Of a stretch of 64,000 nt of DNA, positions 44,292 to 53,835 are shown piece by piece. The translations under genes were made by a program, and so were the position numbers. The notes under the pieces are model-generated. The model was not told the origin of the DNA, made no database searches, and saw only the letters and a list, made by a program, of their open reading frames with translations. Source of the DNA: Devosia limi DSM 17137 (GTDB lineage Bacteria; Pseudomonadota; Alphaproteobacteria; Rhizobiales; Devosiaceae); contig NZ_FQVC01000002.1 of the NCBI RefSeq assembly GCF_900128975.1, positions 372,001-436,000 of the forward strand, read 5' to 3'. Numbering within the stretch: the first letter of the stretch is position 1; every line of letters begins with the position of its first letter.

Positions 44292-44310
44292 ACACCAAAT
44301 GAGATGAATT

Positions 44311-45831
44311 ATGGGCTCAATCAGCCTCCGCAATGCCAGCCTCACGGCTACCGATACTCTGTTTTCCAACCTCAATATCGTCATCAACGATGGTGACCGC
44401 GTCGGCCTTGTCGCCGGGAATGGCAATGGCAAGACGACGCTGCTGCGCGCCATGGCGGGGCTCACCGAGCTGACCGGCGGCGATATCGTGCGCTCGCGTG
44501 GGCTGCAGGTTGGCTATGTCGAGCAGGATATGCCGCCCCAGAGCATGGATTTGACGCTGCATCAATCCATCCTCGAAGCACTGCCGCCGTCTGACCGCGA
44601 TACCGACAGCTGGCGGGTCGATGTGGTGCTGGACGAATTTGAAACGCCCGAGGCAATGCGCCACCGCGTGTTGCGCGAACTCAGTGGCGGCTGGCAGCGG
44701 ATTGCGCTGATTGCCCGTTGCTGGGTGCTGCAGCCCGACGCATTGCTGCTGGACGAGCCGACCAACCACCTGGATCTGGGTAAGCTGTTCCAGCTGGAAA
44801 GCTGGATCAACCAGGCGGCCCGCAACCTGCCGGTGGTGATTGCCAGTCATGACCGGCAGTTCCTGGATGCGACGACCAACCGGACGCTGTTCCTGCGGCC
44901 GGAGACCTCGCATTATTTCGCGCTGCCATACAGCAAAGCACGACTGGCCGTCGAGGAGCTGGATGTCGCTGCCGAGGCAAAACGCGAGCGCGATTTCAAG
45001 GAAGTGGGGAAGCTGCGCAAGCAGGCGGCCAAGCTGACCAATATCGGCATCAATTCGGGCAGCGATCTGCTGGTGGTGAAGTCCAAGCAGCTGCGCGACC
45101 GGGCCGAGAAAATCGAGAGCAACGCGCTCTCCCTGCATAAGGAGCGCTCGGGGGAAATCCGGCTGAGCAATAGCGGCACCCATGCGCGCGTTCTGGTGGC
45201 GATCGAGAATTGCGATGTGACTACGCCGGTCGGAGAGAAGCTGTTCCGCATCGACAAGTTGCACATTTTCCAGCAGGACCGGTTGGTGATCCTGGGGCGC
45301 AATGGCGCCGGCAAGTCACAGTTCATGGGGCTGATCCACCGTGCCATGCGCGGCCATGCAAGCGAGGGCATTCGCATCAGTCCCTCGGTGGTGCCGGGCT
45401 ATGTCGATCAGGCCATGTCGCAATTGCCGGAAAAGGGCTCGCTTATCGATTTCATCACCGGCCGGTTTGACCAAGGCGACCAGCGGAGCAAGAGTTTGCT
45501 GGCAGCAGCTGGTTTTCCGCTGGAAAAGCAGGGCAGGCCGATTGCCGAGCTGTCCTTCGGACAGCGGGCGCGCCTGGGGCTGTTGGCGCTGCGGTTGAGT
45601 GAACCGAACTTCTACCTGCTCGACGAACCGACCAACCATGTCGACATCACCGGGCAGGAGCGGCTGGAGGAAGAGATCCGCACCCATGAAGCGACCTGCA
45701 TTCTGATCTCGCATGATCGCAGCTTTGTTCGCGGGCTGGGCAGTCGGTTTTTCGTGATCGAGGGCAGGCGCCTCAAGGAGGTCGAGAGTCCCGAACCGTT
45801 CTTCGCGGCGATGGCGGCGGCAGCAAGCTGA
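44311..45831 (+). CDS. ABC-F family ATPase (ribosome-associated, tandem ABC domains)
   Basis: 506 residues, two nucleotide-binding domains, no membrane segment. NBD1: Walker A VAGNGNGKTTLLRAMAG, signature RELSGGWQRIALIARC, Walker B LLLDEPTNHLDLGK and ASHDRQFLD. The linker (about 205-295, EEVGKLRKQ-type charged helices) corresponds to the P-site tRNA interaction motif. NBD2: Walker A LGRNGAGKSQFMGL, signature ELSFGQRARLGLLAL (LSFGQ in place of LSGGQ), Walker B FYLLDEPTNHVDITGQ and ISHDRSF. ABC-F proteins bind the ribosomal E site and relieve stalls or antibiotic block. Which role applies here is unknown. It has its own terminator and a structured leader with two short ORFs. Confidence 0.93.
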   Translation: MGSISLRNASLTATDTLFSNLNIVINDGDRVGLVAGNGNGKTTLLRAMAGLTELTGGDIVRSRGLQVGYVEQDMPPQSMDLTLHQSILEALPPSDRDTDSWRVDVVLDEFETPEAMRHRVLRELSGGWQRIALIARCWVLQPDALLLDEPTNHLDLGKLFQLESWINQAARNLPVVIASHDRQFLDATTNRTLFLRPETSHYFALPYSKARLAVEELDVAAEAKRERDFKEVGKLRKQAAKLTNIGINSGSDLLVVKSKQLRDRAEKIESNALSLHKERSGEIRLSNSGTHARVLVAIENCDVTTPVGEKLFRIDKLHIFQQDRLVILGRNGAGKSQFMGLIHRAMRGHASEGIRISPSVVPGYVDQAMSQLPEKGSLIDFITGRFDQGDQRSKSLLAAAGFPLEKQGRPIAELSFGQRARLGLLALRLSEPNFYLLDEPTNHVDITGQERLEEEIRTHEATCILISHDRSFVRGLGSRFFVIEGRRLKEVESPEPFFAAMAAAAS

Positions 45832-45845
45832 TCGACATGGCAATA

Positions 45846-45887
45846 GGCTGCCGCAGCAACGTCGCTGCGGCAGCCGTCAGAATTTTT
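45846..45887 (+). terminator. Rho-independent terminator after the ABC-F gene
   Basis: A perfect 12-bp stem ggctgccgcagc/gctgcggcagcc with a 6-base loop, followed within six bases by a run of five Ts. It starts 15 bases after the stop. Confidence 0.9.
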
Positions 45888-45956
45888 CGCTACGTAGTAA
45901 TCATTAAGTAATTTTCGGTATAATGCGCGAAGCGCTTCCATGACTGCTGAAGAGCC

Positions 45957-46607
45957 ATGTCGTATCCATTTGTTTCAACGCCGTCCGCCTCGCCCCCGCA
46001 GCCGCGCTGGGATGATGTGCGCTATATCGGTGAAGTGGCTGGGCGCTACGCGTTGTCGGATCGCAAGCCGCTGAACAGCAAAGATATTCCGGTCTATGCC
46101 TGCCGGCTTCGGTCGATCTCCACCCGCACGGCGGTCGTGGTCGCGCCGGTCATCGGCGAAGTCGGCGAAACTGTCGCGGCGCATTTCGATGTCTTTGGGA
46201 TATTCCGTGCCGTCGTGACCCGCAAGATATCGGATGGTTTTGCGATGGACCTGAACCTGTCCGATGCCGACCGTCAGAAGCTGGCGGCCAAGATTGCCTG
46301 GCGCAAGCGGACATCGATCACCAATGCGGCCGACAAGCGTGAGTATAAACGCATCCTGCCGCGCAATCCACGCACCGTGCTGACGCTCGATAATGGCGAG
46401 CAGCTGCCATGCTTCGTCATCGACATTTCCCAGTCCGGGGCGGCCATTTCTGCCAAGGTGCGGCCCAAGCTGGGCGTTCCGGTCATTCTGGGGCAGTTGA
46501 TTGGCGAGGTGGTGCGCTATCTCGATGTTGGCTTCGCGATACATTTCCTAGAATTGCAGGATCTCGCCGCCGTCGAAAAGCTGATGGTCCCCTTCCAGCC
46601 CGAATAA
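45957..46607 (+). CDS. PilZ domain protein (putative c-di-GMP receptor)
   Basis: 216 residues, cytoplasmic. The C-terminal PilZ domain begins near residue 122 with KREYKRILPRNP, which fits the R-x-x-x-R switch region with Lys or Arg, followed by VIDISQSGAAISAKVR, the D-x-S-x-x-G motif. GEVVRYLDVGFAIHF closes the barrel. The N-terminal half (CRLRSISTRTAVVVAPVIGE, FGIFRAVVTRKISDGFAMDL) looks like a degenerate second PilZ copy. It probably senses cyclic di-GMP, which the GGDEF protein 8 kb away could supply. Single gene. Confidence 0.85.
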   Translation: MSYPFVSTPSASPPQPRWDDVRYIGEVAGRYALSDRKPLNSKDIPVYACRLRSISTRTAVVVAPVIGEVGETVAAHFDVFGIFRAVVTRKISDGFAMDLNLSDADRQKLAAKIAWRKRTSITNAADKREYKRILPRNPRTVLTLDNGEQLPCFVIDISQSGAAISAKVRPKLGVPVILGQLIGEVVRYLDVGFAIHFLELQDLAAVEKLMVPFQPE

Positions 46608-47993
<1,386 letters not shown>

Positions 47994-48004
47994 GCCGGAG
48001 ACTA

Positions 48005-48970
48005 ATGATGCGGGCTCTTGTTCATGACAAATATAGCCCGCCAGAAACGCTGCGGCTGGAGCAAGTGCCCCAGCCGCGTCCGGCTCCAGGTGAAGTTCTG
48101 GTGCGCGTTCACGCCACTGCATTGAACTCCTGGGACTGGGACCTGATGGTCGGCACAGCGATGGGCCGCATAACAGGGCCATTGCGACCACCCCATAAAA
48201 TCCTTGGTGCCGATATTGCCGGAACGGTTGTGGCCGTTGGCGAAGGCGTGACCGCATTTTCGCCTGGCGATGCGGTGTTTGGCGATCTGTCGGAGGGCAA
48301 ATGGGGCGGGCTGGCCGAGATGGTCTGCGCCAAGGCCAGTGCCTTGGCGCCGATCCCGGCGGGGCTGGGCTGGGTGGAGGCGGCTGCCTTGCCGCAGGCG
48401 GGGTGCCTGGCGCTGCAGGCCTTGCGCAAGCGACCGCAACTGGGGCCCGGCGACAAGGTGCTGATCAATGGCGCTGGCGGTGGCGTGGGCACGTTTGCCG
48501 TGCAGATGGTCAAGGCACTCGGGGCCGAGGTTATCGCGGTTGACCGGGCCGAGAAGCGTGACGCCTTGCTGTCGCTGGGCGCGGATGCGTTTATCGACTA
48601 CCGCCAGACCGACTTCGCCGCGGGCTCGGCGCGTTATGATCTCATCCTCGATATGGTTGCCAACCATTCTGCCGGCGCATTTGCGCGCGTGCTGAGGGAT
48701 GGTGGCAATCTGGTGGTGATCGGCGGTCGTGTAGCCAGCCTGTTACAGGTGGCGGTGTTTGGCGCCCTGGTTGGCCGCAAGGGTGGCAAGCGACTGCAAT
48801 TGCTGGTCTATCGCGCATCGGCCGCGGATAGCGCCGAACTCGCCGCGCGCTGCCTGGCCGGTGAGTTGCGCCCGATCATCGATGGCGTCTGTCCGCTGGA
48901 GCAGGGCGCAGTCGCGATGCGGCGGCTGGGCGACGGCCTGGTCATTGGTAAGGTCGTGGTTACGCCTTAG
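48005..48970 (+). CDS. Zinc-independent MDR family NAD(P)-dependent oxidoreductase
   Basis: 321 residues, quinone oxidoreductase-like medium-chain dehydrogenase/reductase. GroES-like N domain: RALVHDKYSPPETLRLEQVP, RVHATALNSWDWDLMVG and ILGADIAGTVVAVGEGVTAF. Rossmann part: VLINGAGGGVGTFAVQMVKA (GxGxxG type) and VIAVDRAEKRDALLSLGADA. The structural-zinc Cys cluster and the catalytic Cys are absent, so no zinc is expected. Probably reduces quinones or enones with NADPH. It begins 11 bases after eno; its stop overlaps mazG by four bases, tail to tail. Confidence 0.88.
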   Translation: MMRALVHDKYSPPETLRLEQVPQPRPAPGEVLVRVHATALNSWDWDLMVGTAMGRITGPLRPPHKILGADIAGTVVAVGEGVTAFSPGDAVFGDLSEGKWGGLAEMVCAKASALAPIPAGLGWVEAAALPQAGCLALQALRKRPQLGPGDKVLINGAGGGVGTFAVQMVKALGAEVIAVDRAEKRDALLSLGADAFIDYRQTDFAAGSARYDLILDMVANHSAGAFARVLRDGGNLVVIGGRVASLLQVAVFGALVGRKGGKRLQLLVYRASAADSAELAARCLAGELRPIIDGVCPLEQGAVAMRRLGDGLVIGKVVVTP

Positions 48971-49782
48971 GTTGAGGCCTTGTCGGCAGCGCGAACTTCG
49001 TTCCAATAGGCGTCGAGGCGCTCCAGCCCGGCCGTTTCGATGGGCACGTTGTCTTGGCGGCTGCGCGCTTCGACATAGTGGAAACGGCGGGTGAATTTGT
49101 GGTTGGCGTCGCGGAGGGCGGCTTCGGCGTCGATGCCCGCGTGGCGCGCGAGGTTGGCCACCGCAAACAGCAGGTCGCCGATCTCTTCCTGGGCGGAATC
49201 CTTGTCGCCGGAGGCGATGGCTTCGCGGACTTCGGTGAGTTCTTCCTCGACCTTGGCGGCGACGGACGCCGCGTCGGGCCAGTCAAAGCCGACACTGGCG
49301 GCGCGACGGGTGAGCTTTTCGGCGCGGGCGAGGGCAGGAAGCGTGCCGGGCACGTCATCGAGCACCGAGGGGATCACGTCGCCCTTGCGCGCGGCCTTGA
49401 TGGCGCGCTCTTCGGCCTTGATCGCATCCCAGCGCAGCTTGGCGGCTTCGGAATCGTTGGCGTCGAGATCGCCGAAGACATGGGGATGACGGCGGATGAG
49501 CTTCTCGGTGATGGCGTAGACGACATCGCCAATGTCGAACATGCCAGCCTCGCTGGCCATCTGTGCATGGTAGACCGGCTGCAGCAGCAGATCGCCCAGT
49601 TCCTCGCGCAGGTCAGCAAAGTCCTGCCGCTCGATGGCGTCGGCGACTTCATAGGCTTCTTCGATGGTGTAGTGGCGGATGGTGGAGAAGTCCTGCTCCA
49701 GGTCCCAGGGGCAACCGCCATTCGGATCGCGCAGCGCGGCCATGATCTCGATGAGGCGGGCGATGTCTCGGGAGGGCTGCAT
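48967..49782 (-). CDS. mazG: Nucleoside triphosphate pyrophosphohydrolase MazG
   Basis: Hydrolyses NTPs and dNTPs to monophosphates, cleaning the nucleotide pool. Start taken at 49782 (MQPSRDIARLIEIMAALRDP); an ATG 12 codons upstream is possible. About 271 residues with two MazG domains: GGCPWDLEQDFSTIRHYTIE, EEAYEVADAIERQDFADLRE and ELGDLLLQPVYHAQ (the ExxE...ExxD metal pattern), then the C-terminal copy VEEELTEVREAIASGDKDSA and QEEIGDLLFAVANLARH. The linker has the Trp/Asp-rich FDWPDAASVAAK. Confidence 0.95.
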   Translation of the reverse strand: MQPSRDIARLIEIMAALRDPNGGCPWDLEQDFSTIRHYTIEEAYEVADAIERQDFADLREELGDLLLQPVYHAQMASEAGMFDIGDVVYAITEKLIRRHPHVFGDLDANDSEAAKLRWDAIKAEERAIKAARKGDVIPSVLDDVPGTLPALARAEKLTRRAASVGFDWPDAASVAAKVEEELTEVREAIASGDKDSAQEEIGDLLFAVANLARHAGIDAEAALRDANHKFTRRFHYVEARSRQDNVPIETAGLERLDAYWNEVRAADKAST

Positions 49783-49906
49783 GGCGGGCTCGATGGCTGG
49801 GAATCGGGCCCAGACCATAGCAGATCGTCAGCGCTTGTCGGTGGGTCTAGCGGGCGCCGGTGGAGATGTGCGAACACTGTGGCCACCTGCCAGCGAGAAT
49901 TCAGCC

Positions 49907-51022
49907 ATGGATGACCACGCCACCCCGCCGAACCTGCCGAACTCGGCGAATGTGGCCCTCAAGGTCGATATCGTCGTTATCGGCGCGGGGCAGGCGGGCC
50001 TGTCGTCGGCTTATCACCTGCAGAGGCGGGGGCTGGATCCGCAACGGGGCTTCATGGTGCTCGATCATGCGCCCCAGGCTGGCGGGGCCTGGCAGTATCG
50101 TTGGCCGTCCCTGACGCTGAATACGGTCAATCGCATCCATGACCTGCCGGGCATGCCGTTTTCGGATGCGGTCGATATCGACGCACTGGAGGTGGAAGCG
50201 GCGACGGCGGTGCCGCGCTATTTTGCAGCTTATGAGAAGCGCTTCCAGCTGCCGGTCTGGCGGCCGGTGACGGTCAAGGTCGTTTGCAGTCGGGGAGAAC
50301 GGCTGCGCATCGAGACGGATCGCGGCAATTTCTCGGCTCGAGGGCTGATCAATGCGACGGGCACCTGGGAAAAGCCCTACATCCCGGACTATCCCGGAGC
50401 ACAGCGCTTCAAGGGGCTGCAGCTGCACACCAAGGACTACCGCACCGCCGATGCGTTCGCCGGCAAGCATGTGATCGTGGTGGGCGGCGGTATTTCGGCC
50501 ATTCAGCTGCTGGGCGAGATTTCGCTGGTTACGACCACGACCTGGGTGACACGCCGACCACCGGAATTCCGGCAGGGGCCGTTCGACCAGGAGGCGGGGC
50601 GAGCGGCTGTGGCCATGGTGGAGGATCGGGTCAGGCGGGGGCTGCCGCCGACTTCGGTGGTGTCGGTCACCGGGCTACCGGTGACGCCCACGATTGAAGC
50701 GGCGCGGGCGCGCGGCGCGCTCGACCGCTTGCCGATGTTCGCCGAAATCACCGAGACCGGCGTGCGCTGGGCGGATGGAACCGAACAGCAGGCGGATGTG
50801 ATCCTGTGGTGCACCGGTTTTCGCAGCGCCCTGGATCATCTGGCGCCGCTCATGCTGCGCGAACCAGGTGGCGGCATTACCATGACAGGGCGCCTGGCAA
50901 CGCAGGTGGCTCGGGATCCGCGCATCCATCTGGTCGGTTACGGACCATCGGCCTCGACCATCGGCGCGAACCGGGCGGGCGATGCGGCGGCGCGCGAACT
51001 GATGACATATCTGGCACTTTGA
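49907..51022 (+). CDS. FAD/NAD(P)-dependent oxidoreductase (flavin monooxygenase-like)
   Basis: 371 residues from ATG 49907 (MDDHATPPNLPNSANVALKV). FAD-binding Rossmann motif VDIVVIGAGQAGLSSAYHLQ near residue 25, then the FMO-like GGAWQYRWPSLTLNTVNRIH and ATGTWEKPYIPDYPG. A second dinucleotide motif, KHVIVVGGGISAIQLLGEIS near 190, binds NAD(P)H. Later come RRPPEFRQGPFDQE and VILWCTGFRSALDHLAPL (ATG-like motif). It probably oxygenates a small organic substrate or acts as a reductase; the substrate is unknown. Divergent from mazG. Confidence 0.9.
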   Translation: MDDHATPPNLPNSANVALKVDIVVIGAGQAGLSSAYHLQRRGLDPQRGFMVLDHAPQAGGAWQYRWPSLTLNTVNRIHDLPGMPFSDAVDIDALEVEAATAVPRYFAAYEKRFQLPVWRPVTVKVVCSRGERLRIETDRGNFSARGLINATGTWEKPYIPDYPGAQRFKGLQLHTKDYRTADAFAGKHVIVVGGGISAIQLLGEISLVTTTTWVTRRPPEFRQGPFDQEAGRAAVAMVEDRVRRGLPPTSVVSVTGLPVTPTIEAARARGALDRLPMFAEITETGVRWADGTEQQADVILWCTGFRSALDHLAPLMLREPGGGITMTGRLATQVARDPRIHLVGYGPSASTIGANRAGDAAARELMTYLAL

Positions 51023-51110
51023 GCCTGCCGGCGCCGCTGGACGGTGCAAGTCCTGGCAAGCCTTGCGCCGGAGGCACGCAGCGGTTTCGGCAGCTGTCGA
51101 GGCTCCAGGG

Positions 51111-52310
51111 CTAGCGAACGAGAAAGCCAATAATGGCGGCATTGGCGATGTCGATGAAGAAGGCCGAAACCAGCGGCAGGATCATGAAGGCGACTGGCGC
51201 GGCGCCGAAAGCCTTGGTGATTGCCGTCATATTGGCGATCGCAGTGGGCGTAGCGCCTAGCGCTATGCCGCCGAAGCCGGCGGAGATAACGGCGGCGTCA
51301 TAAGTGCGGCCCATGGCGGGGAAGACGACCAACAGGATGTAGATGATGCTCGCGGCGGTCTGGATAGCCAGCACGACGATCAGCGACGGGCCAAGCTCGC
51401 CAATGGTCCAGAGCTGCATGCTCATCAGCGACATCGCCAGGAAGACATTCAGCGACAGATCGGAAATCAGGGCCAGGGCGCGGGTGCGGGTCGGCCATTT
51501 GAGGCGCGGGGCCAGGGCTGGAACGGTATTGGTCATGGCGATCGCCACCAGCATGCAGACGACGAACAAGGGCAACTGAATGCCCAGGTCGCTGATTACC
51601 TCGTGGAGGAGGTAGGCGATCAGGATGGCAATGTTCATGACCAGCAGCGTGCGCAGCAGGCTGACATAGCTGACATCATCGTCGCGATGGGTTTGGACGT
51701 CGGTTACGCCGACGGTGAGCGTTTCATTGGCGGGGCCTTGCAGGCCATGCCGCTTGATCAGCAAGCGTGCCACCGGGCCGCCAATCACGCTGGCGATGAC
51801 CAGACCCAGAGTGGCGCTGGCAATGCCGATCTCCATTGCCTGGCTCAGATTGAAGCGTTCTGACACTACAGGCGCCCAGGCGATGCTGGTGCCGTGCCCG
51901 CCGATCAACGCGGCCGAACCGAGGAAGATCGAGACCCCGGGCGGCAAGCCAAGCACCGCCGCACTCGCCATCGCAATGAGGTTCTGAATGACCAGGAAGG
52001 CCAGCGTCAGACCCAACAGGATCAGGAGGAGGCGGCCACCGGAGCGCAGGTCAGCGAGGCGGGCGTTGAGCCCGATGCCGGTGAAAAAGTAGAGGAGCAG
52101 CAGATCGCGGGCTTCGAGGGTGAAAGAGACCTCCAGGCCGAACAGGCCATAGGCGATGAGGGTGATCAAGGCCGCAAGCAGGCCGCCAGTGACAGCCTCG
52201 GGAATGTTCCAGCCTGACAGCAGCGGTATGGAACGGTTGATTCCCGAGCCCGCAAAATAAACCAGAATCGCCAGGGTCAGCGTCAGCAGGCCTGGAATCT
52301 GAAATGTCAT
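51111..52310 (-). CDS. gltS: Sodium/glutamate symporter
   Basis: About 399 residues of an inner-membrane Na+/glutamate carrier (GltS family). Start at 52310 (MTFQIPGLLTLTLAILVYFA); eight further codons upstream are unlikely. Ten or more hydrophobic helices are visible, in two inverted halves each with a Gly/Ala-rich re-entrant segment: SAALIGGHGTSIAWAPVVSE in the first and AVISAGFGGIALGATPTAIA in the second. The internal break near residue 215 (ETLTVGVTDVQTHRDDDVSY) is the cytoplasmic linker. It is convergent with the flavoprotein gene. Confidence 0.94.
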   Translation of the reverse strand: MTFQIPGLLTLTLAILVYFAGSGINRSIPLLSGWNIPEAVTGGLLAALITLIAYGLFGLEVSFTLEARDLLLLYFFTGIGLNARLADLRSGGRLLLILLGLTLAFLVIQNLIAMASAAVLGLPPGVSIFLGSAALIGGHGTSIAWAPVVSERFNLSQAMEIGIASATLGLVIASVIGGPVARLLIKRHGLQGPANETLTVGVTDVQTHRDDDVSYVSLLRTLLVMNIAILIAYLLHEVISDLGIQLPLFVVCMLVAIAMTNTVPALAPRLKWPTRTRALALISDLSLNVFLAMSLMSMQLWTIGELGPSLIVVLAIQTAASIIYILLVVFPAMGRTYDAAVISAGFGGIALGATPTAIANMTAITKAFGAAPVAFMILPLVSAFFIDIANAAIIGFLVR

Positions 52311-52437
52311 ACCTTTGCCTCTGCCGACCGCCACCCTGTGGGGCTAAAACATCGGGGGCTGGGGCGCAGAAGGCAAGCTGTTGTTTCGCGTAACGAATAG
52401 GGCGACGCTATTTCGCGGCGCAACATTTATGCAGAAT

Positions 52438-52490
52438 GCCCTCTGAGCGATTGGTCGGTGCATTTGCGCCAGAGAAATCGACCAGAGGGC
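52438..52490. terminator. Possible hairpin after the CsbD gene
   Basis: Arms gccctctg and cagagggc with an inner gtcg/cgac and a bulge, about 44 bases past the CsbD stop. No T-run on either strand, so a weak call. The rest of the roughly 220-base gap holds the gltS promoter region. Confidence 0.3.
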
Positions 52491-52533
52491 GAGGCCTGTC
52501 TATCGCCCCTATCAGGAGGCGGGGACGTTTTGG

Positions 52534-52737
52534 CTACCAGGTCTGGCGGTCGTACCAGTCATCGATATCCTTGCGGACGACATCCTTGGTGTGTCCGTAA
52601 CGCTCCTGAATCTTGCCTTCGAGCTGCTCGCGCTTGCCGTTGATGACGTCGAGGTCATCATCGGTGAGTTTGCCCCACTGCTCCTTTACCTTGCCGCGGA
52701 GTTGCTTCCAGCTGCCTTCGACACGATTCCAGTCCAT
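52534..52737 (-). CDS. CsbD family small stress protein
   Basis: 67 residues, highly charged: MDWNRVEGSWKQLRGKVKEQ, WGKLTDDDLDVINGKREQLE and GKIQERYGHTKDVVRKDIDD, then WYDRQTW. This matches the CsbD/YjbJ family almost throughout. Function is unknown; the genes are induced by general stress in many bacteria. The start is supported by caaaggagcaag just upstream. An EcfG-like promoter lies 35 bases before the start, which fits the general stress response of alphaproteobacteria. Confidence 0.95.
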   Translation of the reverse strand: MDWNRVEGSWKQLRGKVKEQWGKLTDDDLDVINGKREQLEGKIQERYGHTKDVVRKDIDDWYDRQTW

Positions 52738-52771
52738 GGTCTTGCTCCTTTGCGAGATTGCATGAAGTGAG

Positions 52772-52796
52772 AACTCGTCAGCCGGGCAAGTGTTCC
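52772..52796 (-). promoter_or_regulatory. EcfG-type general stress promoter for the CsbD gene
   Basis: On the minus strand: GGAAC, 16 bases, then AGTT. The EcfG consensus in alphaproteobacteria is GGAAC-N16/17-CGTT, so one mismatch in the -10 element. Placed about 35 bases before the CsbD ATG. Prediction from sequence only. Confidence 0.5.
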
Positions 52797-52800
52797 CGCG

Positions 52801-53550
52801 TCAGGTATCCAGCAAGCCCGCGAACGGCGAACTCATGTCCTGGTATGGATTGGCGTGCAGGACGAGAATCCACATGCTGAACCCGGCCGCGATGGCGAAG
52901 ATGATCAGCGCGTTGCGGCCTGCGCCGGGGCGGTCCGCATGGACTACCGCGATCGCAACCATCGACAGGCCCGTCAGGAAGAGCACCAGCCACCACTTGG
53001 TTTCGTCGACTGCGCTTTGCCCCACGGCCAGCCGTTCGTTGCGGGCGTCCTGCAGTTCGTCGAAGTCCTGCGCCGCCTTGATGATCAGCGGATCGGCCAC
53101 GCCCTGCCGGGTCATGCCGACAATGGCGAGGCGGACCGCCTGCAAAGCGGCGTCGACCTCAGGATCGCTCAGGCGGTTGCCCTTGTCATTCCATTCGCGG
53201 TTGTGGACGGCATGCATATAGGAGAGCAACGCGCTGTGCATAACCGGAATGTCGAGCGCGTTCGGTTCGGCGATACCGAGAAGCCTGGTTACGGCGGAGC
53301 GCTCCCATGCCGAAGCCTGGTCGGCGCGCGAGCCCAGCGACCAGACGTCGGATGCGGCAAAGCCCAGCGACAGGGCCCAGGCGGTGCTGATCGTGCCGAG
53401 GAATGCGGCGACCGGTACCAGTTCCGGTGCCTTGCTCGCGACCCCGCTCGCGTAGCGCAGGAGCAATAGTGCCAAGCCCATGGCGGCAATGCAGAAGAAG
53501 GTGATCGCGGCGAGCAGCAATGCCGGCGGCAACGAGGCAATCGTATGCAT
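52801..53550 (-). CDS. DUF4239-like membrane protein
   Basis: About 249 residues. Start MHTIASLPPALLLAAITFFC at 53550 (a start nine codons upstream is possible). Two transmembrane helices at the N terminus (LLLAAITFFCIAAMGLALLL and FLGTISTAWALSLGFAASDV), a long soluble middle with SRADQASAWERSAVTRLLGI and DFDELQDARNERLAVGQSAV, then two helices at the C terminus (WWLVLFLTGLSMVAIAVVHA, NALIIFAIAAGFSMWILVLH). The layout fits DUF4239 (bestrophin-like) proteins. Function is unknown. It lies just upstream of CsbD on the same strand. Confidence 0.75.
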   Translation of the reverse strand: MHTIASLPPALLLAAITFFCIAAMGLALLLLRYASGVASKAPELVPVAAFLGTISTAWALSLGFAASDVWSLGSRADQASAWERSAVTRLLGIAEPNALDIPVMHSALLSYMHAVHNREWNDKGNRLSDPEVDAALQAVRLAIVGMTRQGVADPLIIKAAQDFDELQDARNERLAVGQSAVDETKWWLVLFLTGLSMVAIAVVHADRPGAGRNALIIFAIAAGFSMWILVLHANPYQDMSSPFAGLLDT

Positions 53551-53835
53551 GTCATGAGTTCCCCAACCCTGGGGCACTTATGCCATGCTTCACGCCGCTG
53601 ACCATCCCCAAAAACTGTCCGGAACCATCCAACCCGCTCGGATTCCACATGGTAGGCATCGACGCCGGGACGGTCGGGGGCCGGGAATGCCTATGTCAGC
53701 GCCGCGCTGGCGGCAAGGAAGCGAAGTGCGGGATGTGGCGTCTCCGATGACGTTGTGCTCAATCTGTGCAGTCCGTCGCCAAACCGTCATCAAGTTCAGT
53801 TAGCGCAGCACGGTAACAATAGAAACGGCACGCCA

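Larger units (their letters stand above)
43729..44310 (+). other. Long structured leader region upstream of the ABC-F gene
   Basis: 582 bases before the ABC-F start with unusually dense inverted repeats. These are gcatacgg/ccgtatgc (43831-43838, 43856-43863, 17-base T-rich loop), caaacgg/ccgtttg (43893-43908) and gcaagccgg/ccggcttgc (43934-43942, 43961-43969, 18-base AT-rich loop). Further right are gcgcc/ggcgc (43985-43998), gatgtt/aacatc (44071-44090) and two more hairpins at 44231-44291. Two short ORFs lie inside (43860-44033 and 44107-44175). It is either a non-coding RNA gene plus promoter or a single attenuator-like mRNA leader. Confidence 0.55.
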
